Source: Nocardioides soli (GTDB taxonomy: Bacteria > Actinomycetota > Actinomycetes > Propionibacteriales > Nocardioidaceae). From it: 64,000 nt of DNA. Made by a program: the position numbers and the translations under genes. Of this stretch, positions 41,082 through 50,308 are shown piece by piece. Position 1 is the stretch's first letter; the number at the start of each line of letters is the position of its first letter. The notes under the pieces are model-generated. The model made no database searches and had not been told where the DNA came from. It was given only the letters and a program-made list of their open reading frames with translations. The stretch spans positions 1,726,784 through 1,790,783 of the forward strand of contig NZ_JACHWR010000002.1 in the NCBI RefSeq assembly GCF_014191495.1, read 5' to 3'.

Positions 41082-41480
41082 TCAGTGGTCGTTGTCGCTC
41101 CAGTCGGCGAATCGGCTGACGACGTTTCCCGCCTCGTCGGTGACGACCCACTCCCCGCCGGGCTCGGGGGTGAAGTCCGCGAGCTCGTCTGGAGGCAGAT
41201 CGCGGCTGGAGGAGGCAATCAACTCGACGCCTGAGTCGCATACGAGGAACGGCTTGTCGTCCTCAAGGGCGAGGAGTCGTCTCTTCATGCTGTCGGACGA
41301 CTCGAGCTGTATGACCTCGCTGAGTTCGTCCCATTCTCCGGGGGTCATGACGACCTCCACGGTGCGCCGTGCGCCCGCACCACCCAGGAAGGAGACCTCA
41401 ACTCCCCCTGTCACCTCCCGAACGTCCGCCCACGTTCTTAGCGAAGCGAGGAGTCGGTTCCATGCGCGCTCATGGTTCAT
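41082..41480 (-). CDS. 132-aa acidic protein of unknown function
   Basis: It starts MNHERAWNRLLASLRTWADV and ends FADWSDNDH just before the PIN gene. It is acidic and mixed alpha/beta (VEVSFLGGAGARRTVEVVMTPGEWDEL, VELIASSSRDLPPDEL), in the style of small immunity or inhibitor proteins. That is speculative. It is directly upstream of the PIN gene in the same direction and may be its partner. Confidence 0.55.
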   Translation of the reverse strand: MNHERAWNRLLASLRTWADVREVTGGVEVSFLGGAGARRTVEVVMTPGEWDELSEVIQLESSDSMKRRLLALEDDKPFLVCDSGVELIASSSRDLPPDELADFTPEPGGEWVVTDEAGNVVSRFADWSDNDH

Positions 41481-41619
41481 GCCTCCAGCATTCCAGTGCG
41501 GACTGCGCCATGTCCGGCTACCGGCACGCTGCCACATGGCGCTCGCCTCCACGGTGAAGGCGACCGGCTCGACTAGCGTCCTGAGGCATGGGGACATCGA
41601 GGTCATCGGTCGGATCGTG

Positions 41620-42021
41620 ATGACGCAGACCAGAGTGCTGGTCACTCTGGGCGTGGGCATCCTCGTGCTTGCGCTAGCCGCCGTGATGTCCGCGCGCCGT
41701 CTTCGTTGGTCGCGAGCGCGCATCGCTTGCGCCGGACTTGCTGGGACCAGCTTCGCGCTCGTACCTGCGACAACGCTGGCACGCGGTGACGCCATGATCG
41801 CGTGGGGGCGGTCCTGCCTGATTCAGCCGGGCCTGTCTCTGGGGACACCTGAGGCGTTGCTCACGGTGACCGCCCTGGGAACTTGTCAGACCTCGGACGT
41901 CGTCAGGAACGTGGCCGGGGCGACGATCGCCTGCGGAGTAGCCGCCCTGCTCTTGCGCATGTGTGCCAGACCGATCGTCTCCGAAAATGCACGTCGGGCA
42001 CCCGTGACCCCGACGCCTTGA
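41620..42021 (+). CDS. 133-aa membrane protein of unknown function
   Basis: From ATG 41620 (MTQTRVLVTLGVGILVLALAA) there are three hydrophobic segments: about residues 5-24, 33-52 and 95-115. An acidic or polar loop lies between. An alternative GTG is at 41617. It diverges from the 41480 gene. No family recognised. Confidence 0.5.
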   Translation: MTQTRVLVTLGVGILVLALAAVMSARRLRWSRARIACAGLAGTSFALVPATTLARGDAMIAWGRSCLIQPGLSLGTPEALLTVTALGTCQTSDVVRNVAGATIACGVAALLLRMCARPIVSENARRAPVTPTP

Positions 42022-42118
42022 GCACGCGCTGTCATCGGCACGATCGCGCGGAACGCGGCAGAAGCGGATGTTGGAGGGCTCCCAAAAGTCTTGCGGCAAG
42101 CGGAGCCGCGCGGCGATG

Positions 42119-42421
42119 ATGACAAGCGTGAAGGATGTCTACCCAGGCGACGTGGACCCCCACGCCGTACCTGGCGTCGACCCGACACCCCAACCCAAGG
42201 TTGACGAGACCTGGAACAGGCTGGAAGTCGACGGGGAGACATTCGCCGTTCGGTACGACGGGCGCGGCGAAAGCGAATACGAGTGGCTGAGCGGACCTCA
42301 CCCCTACGGCTTCTCCCTATCCGGTCCTCGCCACAACCCGACGGTGCAGGAGCACCTTAGGAACCTCCGAGACTTCCTCGCTGACATCGACCCTGACACC
42401 GGGTACCTCAGAGAAGACTGA
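42119..42421 (+). CDS. 100-aa acidic soluble protein of unknown function
   Basis: It starts MTSVKDVYPGDVDPHAVPG; an extra ATG is at 42116. It is acidic with aromatic-rich beta segments (TWNRLEVDGETFAVRYDGRG, YEWLSGPHPYGFSLSGPRH) and a C-terminal helix (VQEHLRNLRDFLADI). No family recognised. Confidence 0.55.
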   Translation: MTSVKDVYPGDVDPHAVPGVDPTPQPKVDETWNRLEVDGETFAVRYDGRGESEYEWLSGPHPYGFSLSGPRHNPTVQEHLRNLRDFLADIDPDTGYLRED

Positions 42422-42563
42422 GGCGGCAAGGCCGCCCGCTCATCGGCATGAGCGGACGTTCGCAGCGCGTTCAGGGCGACAACCCGACATGACAAGCGGC
42501 TTCGTCATGTCTACCCGGACGGCTTCGGGGCTGCGCAAGGGGTCGGCCAGAAACTTCTTCAAC

Positions 42564-42658
42564 TTTCGGGGGGACGCCCTCTGACCTGCGCAAACGCGCG
42601 TCCCCCCTCAGTGTCCCCCCTCGAGATCAGGGGTTTGGGGGGACGGATGCGGGGACGC
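42564..42658 (+). repeat. Structured repeat A upstream of the conjugation operon
   Basis: The order is ggggggacgc, then ctctgacctgcgcaaacg, gcgtcccccc, a second gtcccccc, and finally ggggggacggatgcggggac. This gives two stable hairpins with G6/C6 stems. Repeat B (55355-55448) has the same architecture and shares tttcggggggacgcc and ggggggacggatgcgggg. It ends 52 bp before the first conjugation gene. It may be a recombination site, an attenuator or a protein-binding site. Confidence 0.65.
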
Positions 42659-42710
42659 CCGCTCGCGACCTTTCTGCCGTGCACAGCCACGGACGAAAGG
42701 AGCGAGTGCG

Positions 42711-43664
42711 ATGAGTGTGGGCGACCAGCTCGGCCTCGACGACAACAGCGAACTGCTCGACCAGGCCCGCCAGAAGTGGCCGGCCTGGGTGGCCACCGAT
42801 CCGCGCCTCGGCGTGGTCGACAACTTCGACGACCTGCGCTCCTGGCTGCCGACGGTGGACCACGAAGAATCCGACCAGGTCCTCCTGGCGCTGGCCATGC
42901 TGGCCGCGCCCGACGGGGGTGACGACATCGCGGCTGCGGCCGCGCTCGCCAAGTGCCTGCTGCCCGGCGCCTGCCGGCTCGCTGGCTGGCTGAGCACCCT
43001 TCCGCCGCGCGAGGTCTTCCGCGACAGCCAGCCGGTCATGGCGGGCACCTGGTCGGCGGTCGAGCGGGTCGACGAGCTGGTGGCCTCGCAGCTGTGGATC
43101 GAGGTCCGCACGTTCAAGTGGCGCCGGCTCCGGAAGGTCGCGGCCAACATCTTGATCAACACCCGCGTCGGCGTGCTCCGCGAGGTCGGCGACTTCTTCT
43201 ACGTCTCCCGGGCCGACCGCACCTGGGCGAACACGACTCTCGTCGAGTCGTTCTCGGCCGGCGACCTGACGAGCGCCGACGGCGGCGCCGGCTACTCGGC
43301 CGAGATGCCGACCGAGCGGGTCACCGGCGCGCTGTTCCACCGCCCGGAGATCCTCGCCGACGCCGGACCCGAGCAGGAGGAGCCCACGGCCACTGAGGAG
43401 CTCCTGGAGCTGCTCGCGTGGGCGTGCGACCACGATGTCATCAGCCCCGCCGACCGGTACCTGCTGCTGTGCCTGGTCGAGGAGGCCGCCCGAGTCGAGA
43501 CCCGGCGTCTGGCGCGCGGCTACGGCGGCCTGCTCAGCAACGAGGTCTCCAGCCGGGTCGCGCCCCGCATCGGGGTCTCGGAGGCAACCGTCCGACGCCA
43601 CGGCTCGCGCACCGTCCGCGCCCTCGCCGCGGCCGCCCCCAGGAAGTTCGGCCATGACGAATAG
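42711..43664 (+). CDS. HTH regulator heading the conjugation operon
   Basis: The 317-aa product starts behind GAAAGGAGCGAG. The middle part is helical. The C-terminus (about 240-310) looks like a sigma-region-4/LuxR-type HTH (SPADRYLLLCLVEEAAR, SSRVAPRIGVSEATVRRHGSR). It may act as an activator or sigma-like switch. Just upstream is structured repeat A, which might be its site or a leader. Function inferred. Confidence 0.65.
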   Translation: MSVGDQLGLDDNSELLDQARQKWPAWVATDPRLGVVDNFDDLRSWLPTVDHEESDQVLLALAMLAAPDGGDDIAAAAALAKCLLPGACRLAGWLSTLPPREVFRDSQPVMAGTWSAVERVDELVASQLWIEVRTFKWRRLRKVAANILINTRVGVLREVGDFFYVSRADRTWANTTLVESFSAGDLTSADGGAGYSAEMPTERVTGALFHRPEILADAGPEQEEPTATEELLELLAWACDHDVISPADRYLLLCLVEEAARVETRRLARGYGGLLSNEVSSRVAPRIGVSEATVRRHGSRTVRALAAAAPRKFGHDE

Positions 43665-43696
43665 GCCCGGAAGTGATCGCTCGAACCGCCCCGCAA

Positions 43697-43708
43697 CACA
43701 TAGGCGAC
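43697..43708 (+). promoter_or_regulatory. Copy of the ICE 12-bp motif (CACATAGGCGAC)
   Basis: cacataggcgac differs by one base from the copies at 17364 and 62237. It is 17 bp before the 43726 start, on the coding strand. Confidence 0.62.
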
Positions 43709-43725
43709 TGGAGGTGGTGAAGCCC

Positions 43726-43953
43726 ATGACAAACATGACAAACACCCACGACGGCGAGACCCGAACGCCGGAGCAGGTCGCCGAGCTGTTCGCGATCGCC
43801 GGCCGCGAGATCGAGGCCATCGAGCAGCTGACCGGCTGCGTCGCCCAGCTGCACGAAGTCCAGGCCGCCAAGGCACAGCTGGCGACCCTGACCCCAGCCG
43901 AGGTCCGCGCCGCACTCGAGTTCCGCCGCGGCACCATCGGGGAAGCCCAGTGA
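43726..43953 (+). CDS. 75-aa helical ICE protein
   Basis: It starts MTNMTNTHDGETRTPEQVAE, with helices (LFAIAGREIEAIEQLTGCVAQ, LEFRRGTIGEAQ). A ribosome binding site GGAGGTGG and the regulatory motif lie just upstream. It overlaps the MinD-like gene by GTGA coupling. Function unknown; perhaps a partner of the ATPase. Confidence 0.6.
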   Translation: MTNMTNTHDGETRTPEQVAELFAIAGREIEAIEQLTGCVAQLHEVQAAKAQLATLTPAEVRAALEFRRGTIGEAQ

Positions 43954-44798
43954 GCACCCAGACCCCGAGCCGCCCGGTCGGCGTCGACGAGCTCAAGCGC
44001 GCCTGGCAGGCACTGAACGCCGGCGAGTTCCGCACCGGCCCCGGCGCCGGCAAGGGCCCCCGCGGCCGCGGCACCGCCGCAGAAGACGACTGGACCCCGG
44101 CCGACGGCGAGCACACCATCGCCGTGATCGGGTCCGCAGGATCGGTCGGCGCGAGCACCGTCGCCCTGGCGACCGGCCTCGCTGCAGCCGCACCGGTCCG
44201 CGTCATCGAGTGCTGCTCGGTCACCGCCTCCGGCCTCGCCGCGGCGAGCACCGCCGAGCTCGGCCTGCACCCGACCGACTGGCGTCAGGGCAAGCGCGAC
44301 CACGTCCTGCTCGAGCGCGCCAGCGAGGTCCTCGCCGGCGTCGACGAGGTCCCGCTGCCCACCGAGGCACAGAACGAGACCCAGCTGACCATTCTCGACA
44401 TCGGCTGGGAGGCCGGCCAGCTACTAGCCACCGACTGCTGGCTGGCCGAAGCCGTCCGCGCCGCCGACCAGATCGTCCTGGTCACCACCGCCACCGTCCC
44501 CGGGATGCGTCGCGCCGGAGTCGCCATGGACCTGCTGGCCGGCTACTGGCAGCCCGAGCAGATCGTCCTCGCCGTCCGCGGGCCCCGCCGCAAGAAGTGG
44601 CCGCGCGGCGTCGAGCACGCCGGCGGCCCCGCCGTTCGCCGTGCCCTGGACGCGGACCGGTGCGTGGAGATCCCCGTTGACCGCGAGCTCGCGGTCAACG
44701 GCCTGGACTCCCGGCCCGTCCCGGTCCCCCTGATCTCGGCAGCACGTCAGCTGCTCGAGCCCCAACACCTGTCCACCGACACCAGCGAAAGCGCCTGA
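43950..44798 (+). CDS. MinD/ParA-like ATPase with atypical P-loop
   Basis: The 282-aa product has a disordered N-terminus (to about 50), then the P-loop-like VIGSAGSVGASTVALATGLA without the usual Lys, LTILDIGWEAGQLL and QIVLVTTATVPGMRRAG in the positions of the MinD switch and strand. Like the CpaE-like protein at 25943 it lacks the signature Lys. It may position the mating machinery. It starts at a GTG and ends 37 bp before the pilin-like gene. Confidence 0.65.
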   Translation: MSTQTPSRPVGVDELKRAWQALNAGEFRTGPGAGKGPRGRGTAAEDDWTPADGEHTIAVIGSAGSVGASTVALATGLAAAAPVRVIECCSVTASGLAAASTAELGLHPTDWRQGKRDHVLLERASEVLAGVDEVPLPTEAQNETQLTILDIGWEAGQLLATDCWLAEAVRAADQIVLVTTATVPGMRRAGVAMDLLAGYWQPEQIVLAVRGPRRKKWPRGVEHAGGPAVRRALDADRCVEIPVDRELAVNGLDSRPVPVPLISAARQLLEPQHLSTDTSESA

Positions 44799-44835
44799 CC
44801 CGCCCGGGTCAGCAACCCAGAAAGGAAGTCCACCC

Positions 44836-45129
44836 ATGGACGTCATGACCGCAACCGCAACCACCGTGATGGCTGTCTGCCCGAAGGCGCCGCCGGGTGC
44901 CGTCGGCCCCACCAACGAGATCACCAGCTACGTGCTGTGGGGCGTCATCGTCCTGTTCGGTCTCGGCATCATCATCGCCATCGGCGCGATCATCGCCGGC
45001 CGGGTGTTCTCCCTGCCGCACGCCTCCAAGGTCGGCGTGATCTCGGTGGTGGTCGTGTTCGCCTGCGCGATCGCCTACCTGGTGCTGCCCGGGATGCTCA
45101 ACGGGATCCTCGGCAAGGGCTGCATCTGA
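44836..45129 (+). CDS. 97-aa two-TM protein, VirB2/TrbC-like candidate pilin
   Basis: It has two TMs (about residues 30-55, VLWGVIVLFGLGIIIAIGAII, and 65-88, VGVISVVVVFACAIAYLVL) with a short basic turn between, the topology of T4SS pilins. The position before VirB8/VirB6-like genes fits. It overlaps the next ATG. Sequence similarity to known pilins is not obvious. Confidence 0.6.
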   Translation: MDVMTATATTVMAVCPKAPPGAVGPTNEITSYVLWGVIVLFGLGIIIAIGAIIAGRVFSLPHASKVGVISVVVVFACAIAYLVLPGMLNGILGKGCI

Positions 45130-46010
45130 TGCGGCGCGCAGCCACGAAGAAGGCAGAAGGCACCAGCGAGTGGAGCCGGCGCCGGTTGCTCGGCATCCTT
45201 GCCGCCGCCGTCGCCGTGGCTGCGCTCCTGCTCGGCGGCCTCGTGTACGCGGTCTACCTGGCGGTCTCCGGTATCGGTGGCGAGGCCAGCGCGAACACCG
45301 GCGTGGCCACCGGCGAGACCGAGCGCTCGACGGTGGCCCGCGGTGCCGCGCATCGCGACGAGATCGCGGCCGAGCCGATGCTGACCGTGCCCGAGAGTGC
45401 GGCCTTCCCGGCCGAGACCACCAGCGCCACGGCCCCGGAGATCAAAATCCCGACCGGGACCGGAGTCAACGGACCCGCGTTCGTGATGACCGGGTTCCCG
45501 CAGACCCCGGAGGGCGCGATCGGCCAGCTGGCCCAGATCGACCTCGCGGTGCTGCAGTCGATGAGCCTGAGCACCGCCGAGGAGGTCTACAACGCCTGGG
45601 CGCTGCCCGGCGGGGTCCGGGCGGAGGACTGGTGGATCACCGCCAGCGTCCGCGCATTCCTCTCCAGCACCGGGATGGGCGAGGTCAAGGACCCCAGCGC
45701 CTCGGTGTCGCTGGAGCCGGCCGCCGCGCTCGTCAAGGGCACCGACGGCCCCGACTGGGCCACGGTCTGCGTGCTGATGAAGGTCAGCGCCACCTACAAG
45801 TCCGAAGGCCAGATCGCCTTCGCGCACTGCGAGCGCATGCAGTGGGTCGGCGGCCGCTGGATGGTCGCCCCCGGCGCCCCGCCGGCACCCGCGCCAGCGA
45901 CCTGGCCCGGAACCCAGCTGGCACACGAGGCCGGCTGGCGCACCTGGTCCACCGACCACACCGAACCCATCAACCCCGGCGACCACGGACACCACGAAGG
46001 GGAGCACTGA
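45129..46010 (+). CDS. Single-TM conjugation protein, VirB8/TcpC-like candidate
   Basis: The 293-aa product has an N-terminal basic stretch (EWSRRRLLG), one TM (about 20-45), a linker, and a globular extracellular domain (GAIGQLAQIDLAVLQSM, DWWITASVRAFLSS, VCVLMKVSATYKSEGQIAF). That domain pattern suggests an NTF2-like fold as in VirB8/TcpC, though not proved. Coupled to the pilin-like gene. Confidence 0.58.
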   Translation: MRRAATKKAEGTSEWSRRRLLGILAAAVAVAALLLGGLVYAVYLAVSGIGGEASANTGVATGETERSTVARGAAHRDEIAAEPMLTVPESAAFPAETTSATAPEIKIPTGTGVNGPAFVMTGFPQTPEGAIGQLAQIDLAVLQSMSLSTAEEVYNAWALPGGVRAEDWWITASVRAFLSSTGMGEVKDPSASVSLEPAAALVKGTDGPDWATVCVLMKVSATYKSEGQIAFAHCERMQWVGGRWMVAPGAPPAPAPATWPGTQLAHEAGWRTWSTDHTEPINPGDHGHHEGEH

Positions 46011-46011
46011 G

Positions 46012-46809
46012 ATGAGCAACCGCATGAACGACTCGATGGGGGAGTCCCGCACCACTCTGCTGCGCGTGGGCGTCCTGGTGGTCATCGCCGCACTGGTGGC
46101 GACCGCCGTCTGGCTCGGAGCGCGCGGCCGAGCCGATGACGGCGACGGCACCGGCAAGACCAGCGGCGACTCCTCGAGCCAGACCGGGCAGCAGGGGCAG
46201 AACGTCTCGGTCGACCAGGTCGCCCCGGAGACCGCCCCCGCGGACGGCGTGGTGATCCCGACCGGAGCCGACCAGGTCGACGGCTACCCGACCCGGTTCC
46301 CGCAGACCGACCTGGGCGCGGTCGCGCTGCAGGTCGAGGTCGCCAAGGCGCAGGTCGGGTTCGACTACGACCAGGCCGCCGCCGTCGCCGGCCTGTACGC
46401 CAACCCCGAGGACAAGGCCGTCTTCGAGCAGCGCGCCCGCGACGCCGTCGCACTGCGCCGACAGCAAGCCGGCGTCCCGAAGGAGGGTGACGTCCCCCCG
46501 CCCGCGTCGTACGCCGTGACGCCGATCGCCTACACCCTCGAGGAGCTCGACACCGGCTACTACGCGGTGAACCTGCTCAGCTACGTCACCCTCACCACCG
46601 CCAACGGCAAGGTCAGCGACGGCCTCTACGCCGGCACCCAGCTGATGCGGTGGATCGAGGTCGACGGCGTGGGCGACTGGCGCCTGGTCCAGGGCAGCGA
46701 TGAGGACATCGAGCACCTGGTCTCCACCGGCCAGCCCAAGGCGGTCGCCCCCGGCACCCCGGAGTACAAGCAGGCCGGCTGGGTCCCGATCAACGGAGCC
46801 CCCCAGTGA
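46012..46809 (+). CDS. Single-TM conjugation protein of unknown type
   Basis: The 265-aa product has one TM at about residues 18-40 (LLRVGVLVVIAALVATAVWLG), an acidic/Ser-rich linker, and a soluble extracellular domain (YPTRFPQTDLGAVALQVEVAK, YAVTPIAYTLEELDTGYYAV). It resembles the previous gene in layout and may form a heteromeric VirB8-like ring with it. It overlaps the VirB6-like gene by GTGA. Confidence 0.58.
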   Translation: MSNRMNDSMGESRTTLLRVGVLVVIAALVATAVWLGARGRADDGDGTGKTSGDSSSQTGQQGQNVSVDQVAPETAPADGVVIPTGADQVDGYPTRFPQTDLGAVALQVEVAKAQVGFDYDQAAAVAGLYANPEDKAVFEQRARDAVALRRQQAGVPKEGDVPPPASYAVTPIAYTLEELDTGYYAVNLLSYVTLTTANGKVSDGLYAGTQLMRWIEVDGVGDWRLVQGSDEDIEHLVSTGQPKAVAPGTPEYKQAGWVPINGAPQ

Positions 46810-48737
46810 CCGCCGGCGACCTCTTCCACCGGGTGACCCGGCTGGGCATCGGCGCCCTGGCGGTCCTAGTCCTCACCACGCTCCTCGGGGCGGCCATGGC
46901 CATCCAGCCGCCCACCGCGGCCGCGGCCGAGCCGGCGGCCGCCACGGCGCACATCGCCACGGTCGAGACCGCCGGCCAGTTGCCGGCCCGCAACGTCAAG
47001 ATGGGCTGCCCCGGCCCCGACGCGCTGTGCGACCTCGGCGTCAAGGACGGAGCTGGCAACCTGATCAACGGCGCCGGGGACGTCCTCGACGGGGCCGCCG
47101 GGCTGCTCCCGGACGGCTGCGGCATCCTCGACGCGATCTGCGACGGGGGACTCCCCGGGCTCCCGGGCCTGCCTGGCGTCCCCGGTCTCCCGGGGATCCC
47201 CGGCCTCCCGAACGTCGGCGACCTGTTCGGCGGCGGCATCCCGGGCCTCGGCGACATCCCCAACCCGTTCGAGGCCATCGGCGACGTCATCGCCAAGGCC
47301 GCGGCCGACGCCTGGACCGCGGCCATGCTCGCGGTCTGGAACTCCGGCCTGTTCGTGCTGCGCATCGTGCTCACGTTCAGTGAGCTGTTCTTGACCCCCG
47401 ACCTGCGCGCCGACGGACCAGGGAAGGACGTCTACGCCTTCACCCTCTGGCTCGCGCTCGCCCTGGTGGCCATCTTGGCGATGATCCAGCTCGGTGCCGC
47501 GGCCTTCAAGCGCGAGGGCAAGGGGCTCGCGCGGGCATTCATCGGCGCCGGCCAGTTCGTCATGGTCTGCGCCTGCTGGTTCGGCTACTGCGTGATGATC
47601 GTCGCCGCGTGCGGCGCCATCACCAAGGCGCTGATGAAGTCGCTGCTCAAGGTGCAGACCTGGCCTGACTGGGACCCCCTGGGCGGCCTCGGCATCGACG
47701 ACATCACCGACGCCGGCGTGGCCACCGCGCTCGCCTTCCTCGGCATCTTCCTGTGGCTGGCCGCGATCGGACACGTCCTGGTCTACCTGGCCCGTGCGGC
47801 GTCGCTGCTCGTGCTAACCGCCACCGGCCCGCTCTCGGCGGCCGGGCTGGTCTCCGACTTCACCCGCTCCTGGTTCTGGAAGAGCCTGCGGTGGTTCCAC
47901 GCCGCGGCGTTCAGCCCGGTGCTGATGGTGATGGTGCTGGGCATCGGCGTGCAGTTCGCCAACGGCGTCGCCGCCCACCTCGCCGACGACACCGCCAAGG
48001 CGTTCGGCACCGCCCTGCCGGCGGTGATGACGATCCTGATCAGCGTCGTCGCGCCGCTGGCCCTGTTCAAGCTCCTGGCCTTCGTCGACCCCGGCACCCC
48101 CAGCGGAGCGTCGTTCCGGCAGGGCATGGCCATCCAGGGCGGCCTCCAGGGCCTGCTCAGCGGTGGCGGTGCCGGCGGCGGCTCCTCGGCCGCGTCGACC
48201 ACCGACGGCAACGGCCGCTCCTCGGGTGAGCAGAGCGCCGAGGCCTCGACCGGTGACCGGTTCAACAAGTCCACCCAGGGCGTCCTCGGCAGCTTCGGCC
48301 CGGTCGGGCAGGTGCTGTCGACCGGCATGGGCTGGATCAACTCCGCCGGCGCCAAGGCCACCTCCCTGATGTCGGACGAGACCAACCAGGCCGGCGTCGG
48401 GCAGAACACCTACGGTCCCGATTTCAGTGGCATGGGTGGCCGCCAGTCCGGTGGCCAGTCCGGCGACCAGAGCAGCGGCACGCACCCCGGCTCCCAGAAC
48501 AACGGCGACGACGACCCGCCCCCGAACCCGCCCATGCCGCTGGCACCGCCGGCACCGCCGACTCCGCCGACGCTGCCCACCGGTGGCGCACCGGGAGGCG
48601 GCTCGGGTGGTGGCCAGAGCGGGTCCGGAGGAGCCGCAGCTACGCCCAAGACTCCCGCCGCCGGTGGCGGGGGAGCGGCCGGCGGCGCCGGTGGGGCTGG
48701 TGCGGCCGCCGGCGGGATCCCACCGGTGGCGGTGTAG
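46806..48737 (+). CDS. VirB6/TrbL-like polytopic membrane protein of the T4SS
   Basis: The 643-aa product has an N-terminal signal or TM (about 12-32), a collagen-like Gly/Leu/Pro/Gly stretch (about 117-155, repeats of GLPG), and a polytopic region (about 180-425) with five or six TMs. The Pro/Gly/Ser/Gln tail (430-643) is disordered. VirB6-like proteins form the inner-membrane channel. The position before the SCO6880/VirB4-like genes supports this. GTG start. Confidence 0.72.
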   Translation: MTAGDLFHRVTRLGIGALAVLVLTTLLGAAMAIQPPTAAAAEPAAATAHIATVETAGQLPARNVKMGCPGPDALCDLGVKDGAGNLINGAGDVLDGAAGLLPDGCGILDAICDGGLPGLPGLPGVPGLPGIPGLPNVGDLFGGGIPGLGDIPNPFEAIGDVIAKAAADAWTAAMLAVWNSGLFVLRIVLTFSELFLTPDLRADGPGKDVYAFTLWLALALVAILAMIQLGAAAFKREGKGLARAFIGAGQFVMVCACWFGYCVMIVAACGAITKALMKSLLKVQTWPDWDPLGGLGIDDITDAGVATALAFLGIFLWLAAIGHVLVYLARAASLLVLTATGPLSAAGLVSDFTRSWFWKSLRWFHAAAFSPVLMVMVLGIGVQFANGVAAHLADDTAKAFGTALPAVMTILISVVAPLALFKLLAFVDPGTPSGASFRQGMAIQGGLQGLLSGGGAGGGSSAASTTDGNGRSSGEQSAEASTGDRFNKSTQGVLGSFGPVGQVLSTGMGWINSAGAKATSLMSDETNQAGVGQNTYGPDFSGMGGRQSGGQSGDQSSGTHPGSQNNGDDDPPPNPPMPLAPPAPPTPPTLPTGGAPGGGSGGGQSGSGGAAATPKTPAAGGGGAAGGAGGAGAAAGGIPPVAV

Positions 48738-48802
48738 CCGATGCGCCCCGCCACCTGCCCCCAACCCCGATCGACCTCTACTGACCCGGAAGGAAGCCGA
48801 CG

Positions 48803-50308
48803 ATGACCATCTACGCCGACTACCAGCGTGACCGCATCGGCTGGTTCTTTGGCCTCTCCGGAGGCCAGCTGATGTTCCTGGCGCTGGCCAGCCTGCCGGC
48901 GTTCTGGGCGATCAGTCGCGGAGCGTGGTTCTCCGCGTTCCTGTTCGCGCTGGTCTGGCTGTTCCTGCTGGGCATCACCGTCATCCCGGTCCGGGGCCGC
49001 TCGGCCACGGGCTGGGTGTTCGCCTCGAGCATGTACGCCGTCGGCGGGCTGCTCGGCTGGACCTCCTTCCGGGCCAAGGCCGCCCAAGGGCGCGCTGAGG
49101 ACCTCGACACCCCCGACCTGCCCGGGGTGCTGCAGGGCATCAAGATCCACGACGGCCCGCCGCACGGCTCGCAGCTGCAGCGCGTCGGAGTGATCCACGA
49201 CGACGCCACGAAGACCTGGGCGGTCACCGCCGCGGTCGTCCACCCCGGCATCGGCATGAAGGACACCGAGGAGCGCAGCGGCTACGGCGAGGCGCTGGCC
49301 GGGCTGCTTGACGTCGCCGGCCGCACCGAGAAGGTCGACGAGATCCTGTTCATGATCCGCACCGTCCCCGAGGACGGTGCCGAGCGCGAGCTGTGGGTCA
49401 CCAAGCACCGCCGCGGCAACGCGCCGGAGCTGTCCGAGGTCGTCAACAGCGACCTCGCGGTGGGCCTCACCCAGGCGTCGGTGCGCACCGAGCAGTTCGT
49501 CACGATCGTCGTCCCGGAGACCCGGATCGCCCGGTCGGCCAAGGAGTCCGGTGGCGGGTTCGAGGGCCGATGCCGCGAGCTCTACCTGCTCATGGCCGAG
49601 ATCGAGGCCCAGCTGCGCGGCCCGATGGGCATGACGTCGGTCCGCTGGCTCACCTCACCGGAGCTCGCCCTGGCGTCCCGGACCGGGTTCGCCCCCGGCG
49701 ACCGCGCCAGCATCGTCGAGGCCCTCGCCATGCGGGAGAAGGACCCGAACGTCAACGCCGACGTGCCTTGGGCGCTGGCTGGCCCCTCGGGTGCCGACGC
49801 GACGGTGCGGCACTACAGCCACGACGCGTGGAACTCGATCAGCGCCACCATCAAGCTCCCGACCCGCGGCGTCGCGATGGGCGCACTCGCGCCCATCCTC
49901 ACCCCCAGCGAGTCAGGGGAGCGGCGCTCGTTCGTCGTCGCCTTCCCGATCGTGTCGCAGTCCAAGGCCGACCGGCAGTCCGGCAACGCCGAGTGGGCCG
50001 CGGACCTGGCCGAGGGCATGAACGAGAAGCTCGGCCGCAAGACCCGTGCCAAGCAGCGGGACGAGGCCCACAAGGCCCGCGGCCTGGACGCCAAGCTGGC
50101 CCGCGGCAACGCGCTGGTCCGGCCTTACGCGGTCTGCACCGTCACGGTTCCCAAGACGCTGCGAATCACCGAGTTCGGCCGCCGCCTGGACGCCTCGATC
50201 CGTCGCGCCGGGTTCGCGCCGCTGCGACTCGACCTCGCCCAGGACGTCGGCTTCGCCGCCTCGACCATCCCCGTCGGGATGAGCCTGACCCGGAGCGGAG
50301 ACGCCTGA
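48803..50308 (+). CDS. SCO6880-family T4SS protein
   Basis: The 501-aa product has two N-terminal TMs (about residues 14-35 and 40-62), a PrgI-like topology, and a large cytoplasmic region (LRGPMGMTSVRWLTSPELALA, LGRKTRAKQRDEAHKARGLDAK). Position immediately upstream of a VirB4-type ATPase and the sequence style match the SCO6880 family of actinobacterial conjugation loci. It is probably the partner of the ATPase. ATG overlaps nothing upstream; the stop overlaps the ATPase start (TGATG). Confidence 0.75.
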   Translation: MTIYADYQRDRIGWFFGLSGGQLMFLALASLPAFWAISRGAWFSAFLFALVWLFLLGITVIPVRGRSATGWVFASSMYAVGGLLGWTSFRAKAAQGRAEDLDTPDLPGVLQGIKIHDGPPHGSQLQRVGVIHDDATKTWAVTAAVVHPGIGMKDTEERSGYGEALAGLLDVAGRTEKVDEILFMIRTVPEDGAERELWVTKHRRGNAPELSEVVNSDLAVGLTQASVRTEQFVTIVVPETRIARSAKESGGGFEGRCRELYLLMAEIEAQLRGPMGMTSVRWLTSPELALASRTGFAPGDRASIVEALAMREKDPNVNADVPWALAGPSGADATVRHYSHDAWNSISATIKLPTRGVAMGALAPILTPSESGERRSFVVAFPIVSQSKADRQSGNAEWAADLAEGMNEKLGRKTRAKQRDEAHKARGLDAKLARGNALVRPYAVCTVTVPKTLRITEFGRRLDASIRRAGFAPLRLDLAQDVGFAASTIPVGMSLTRSGDA

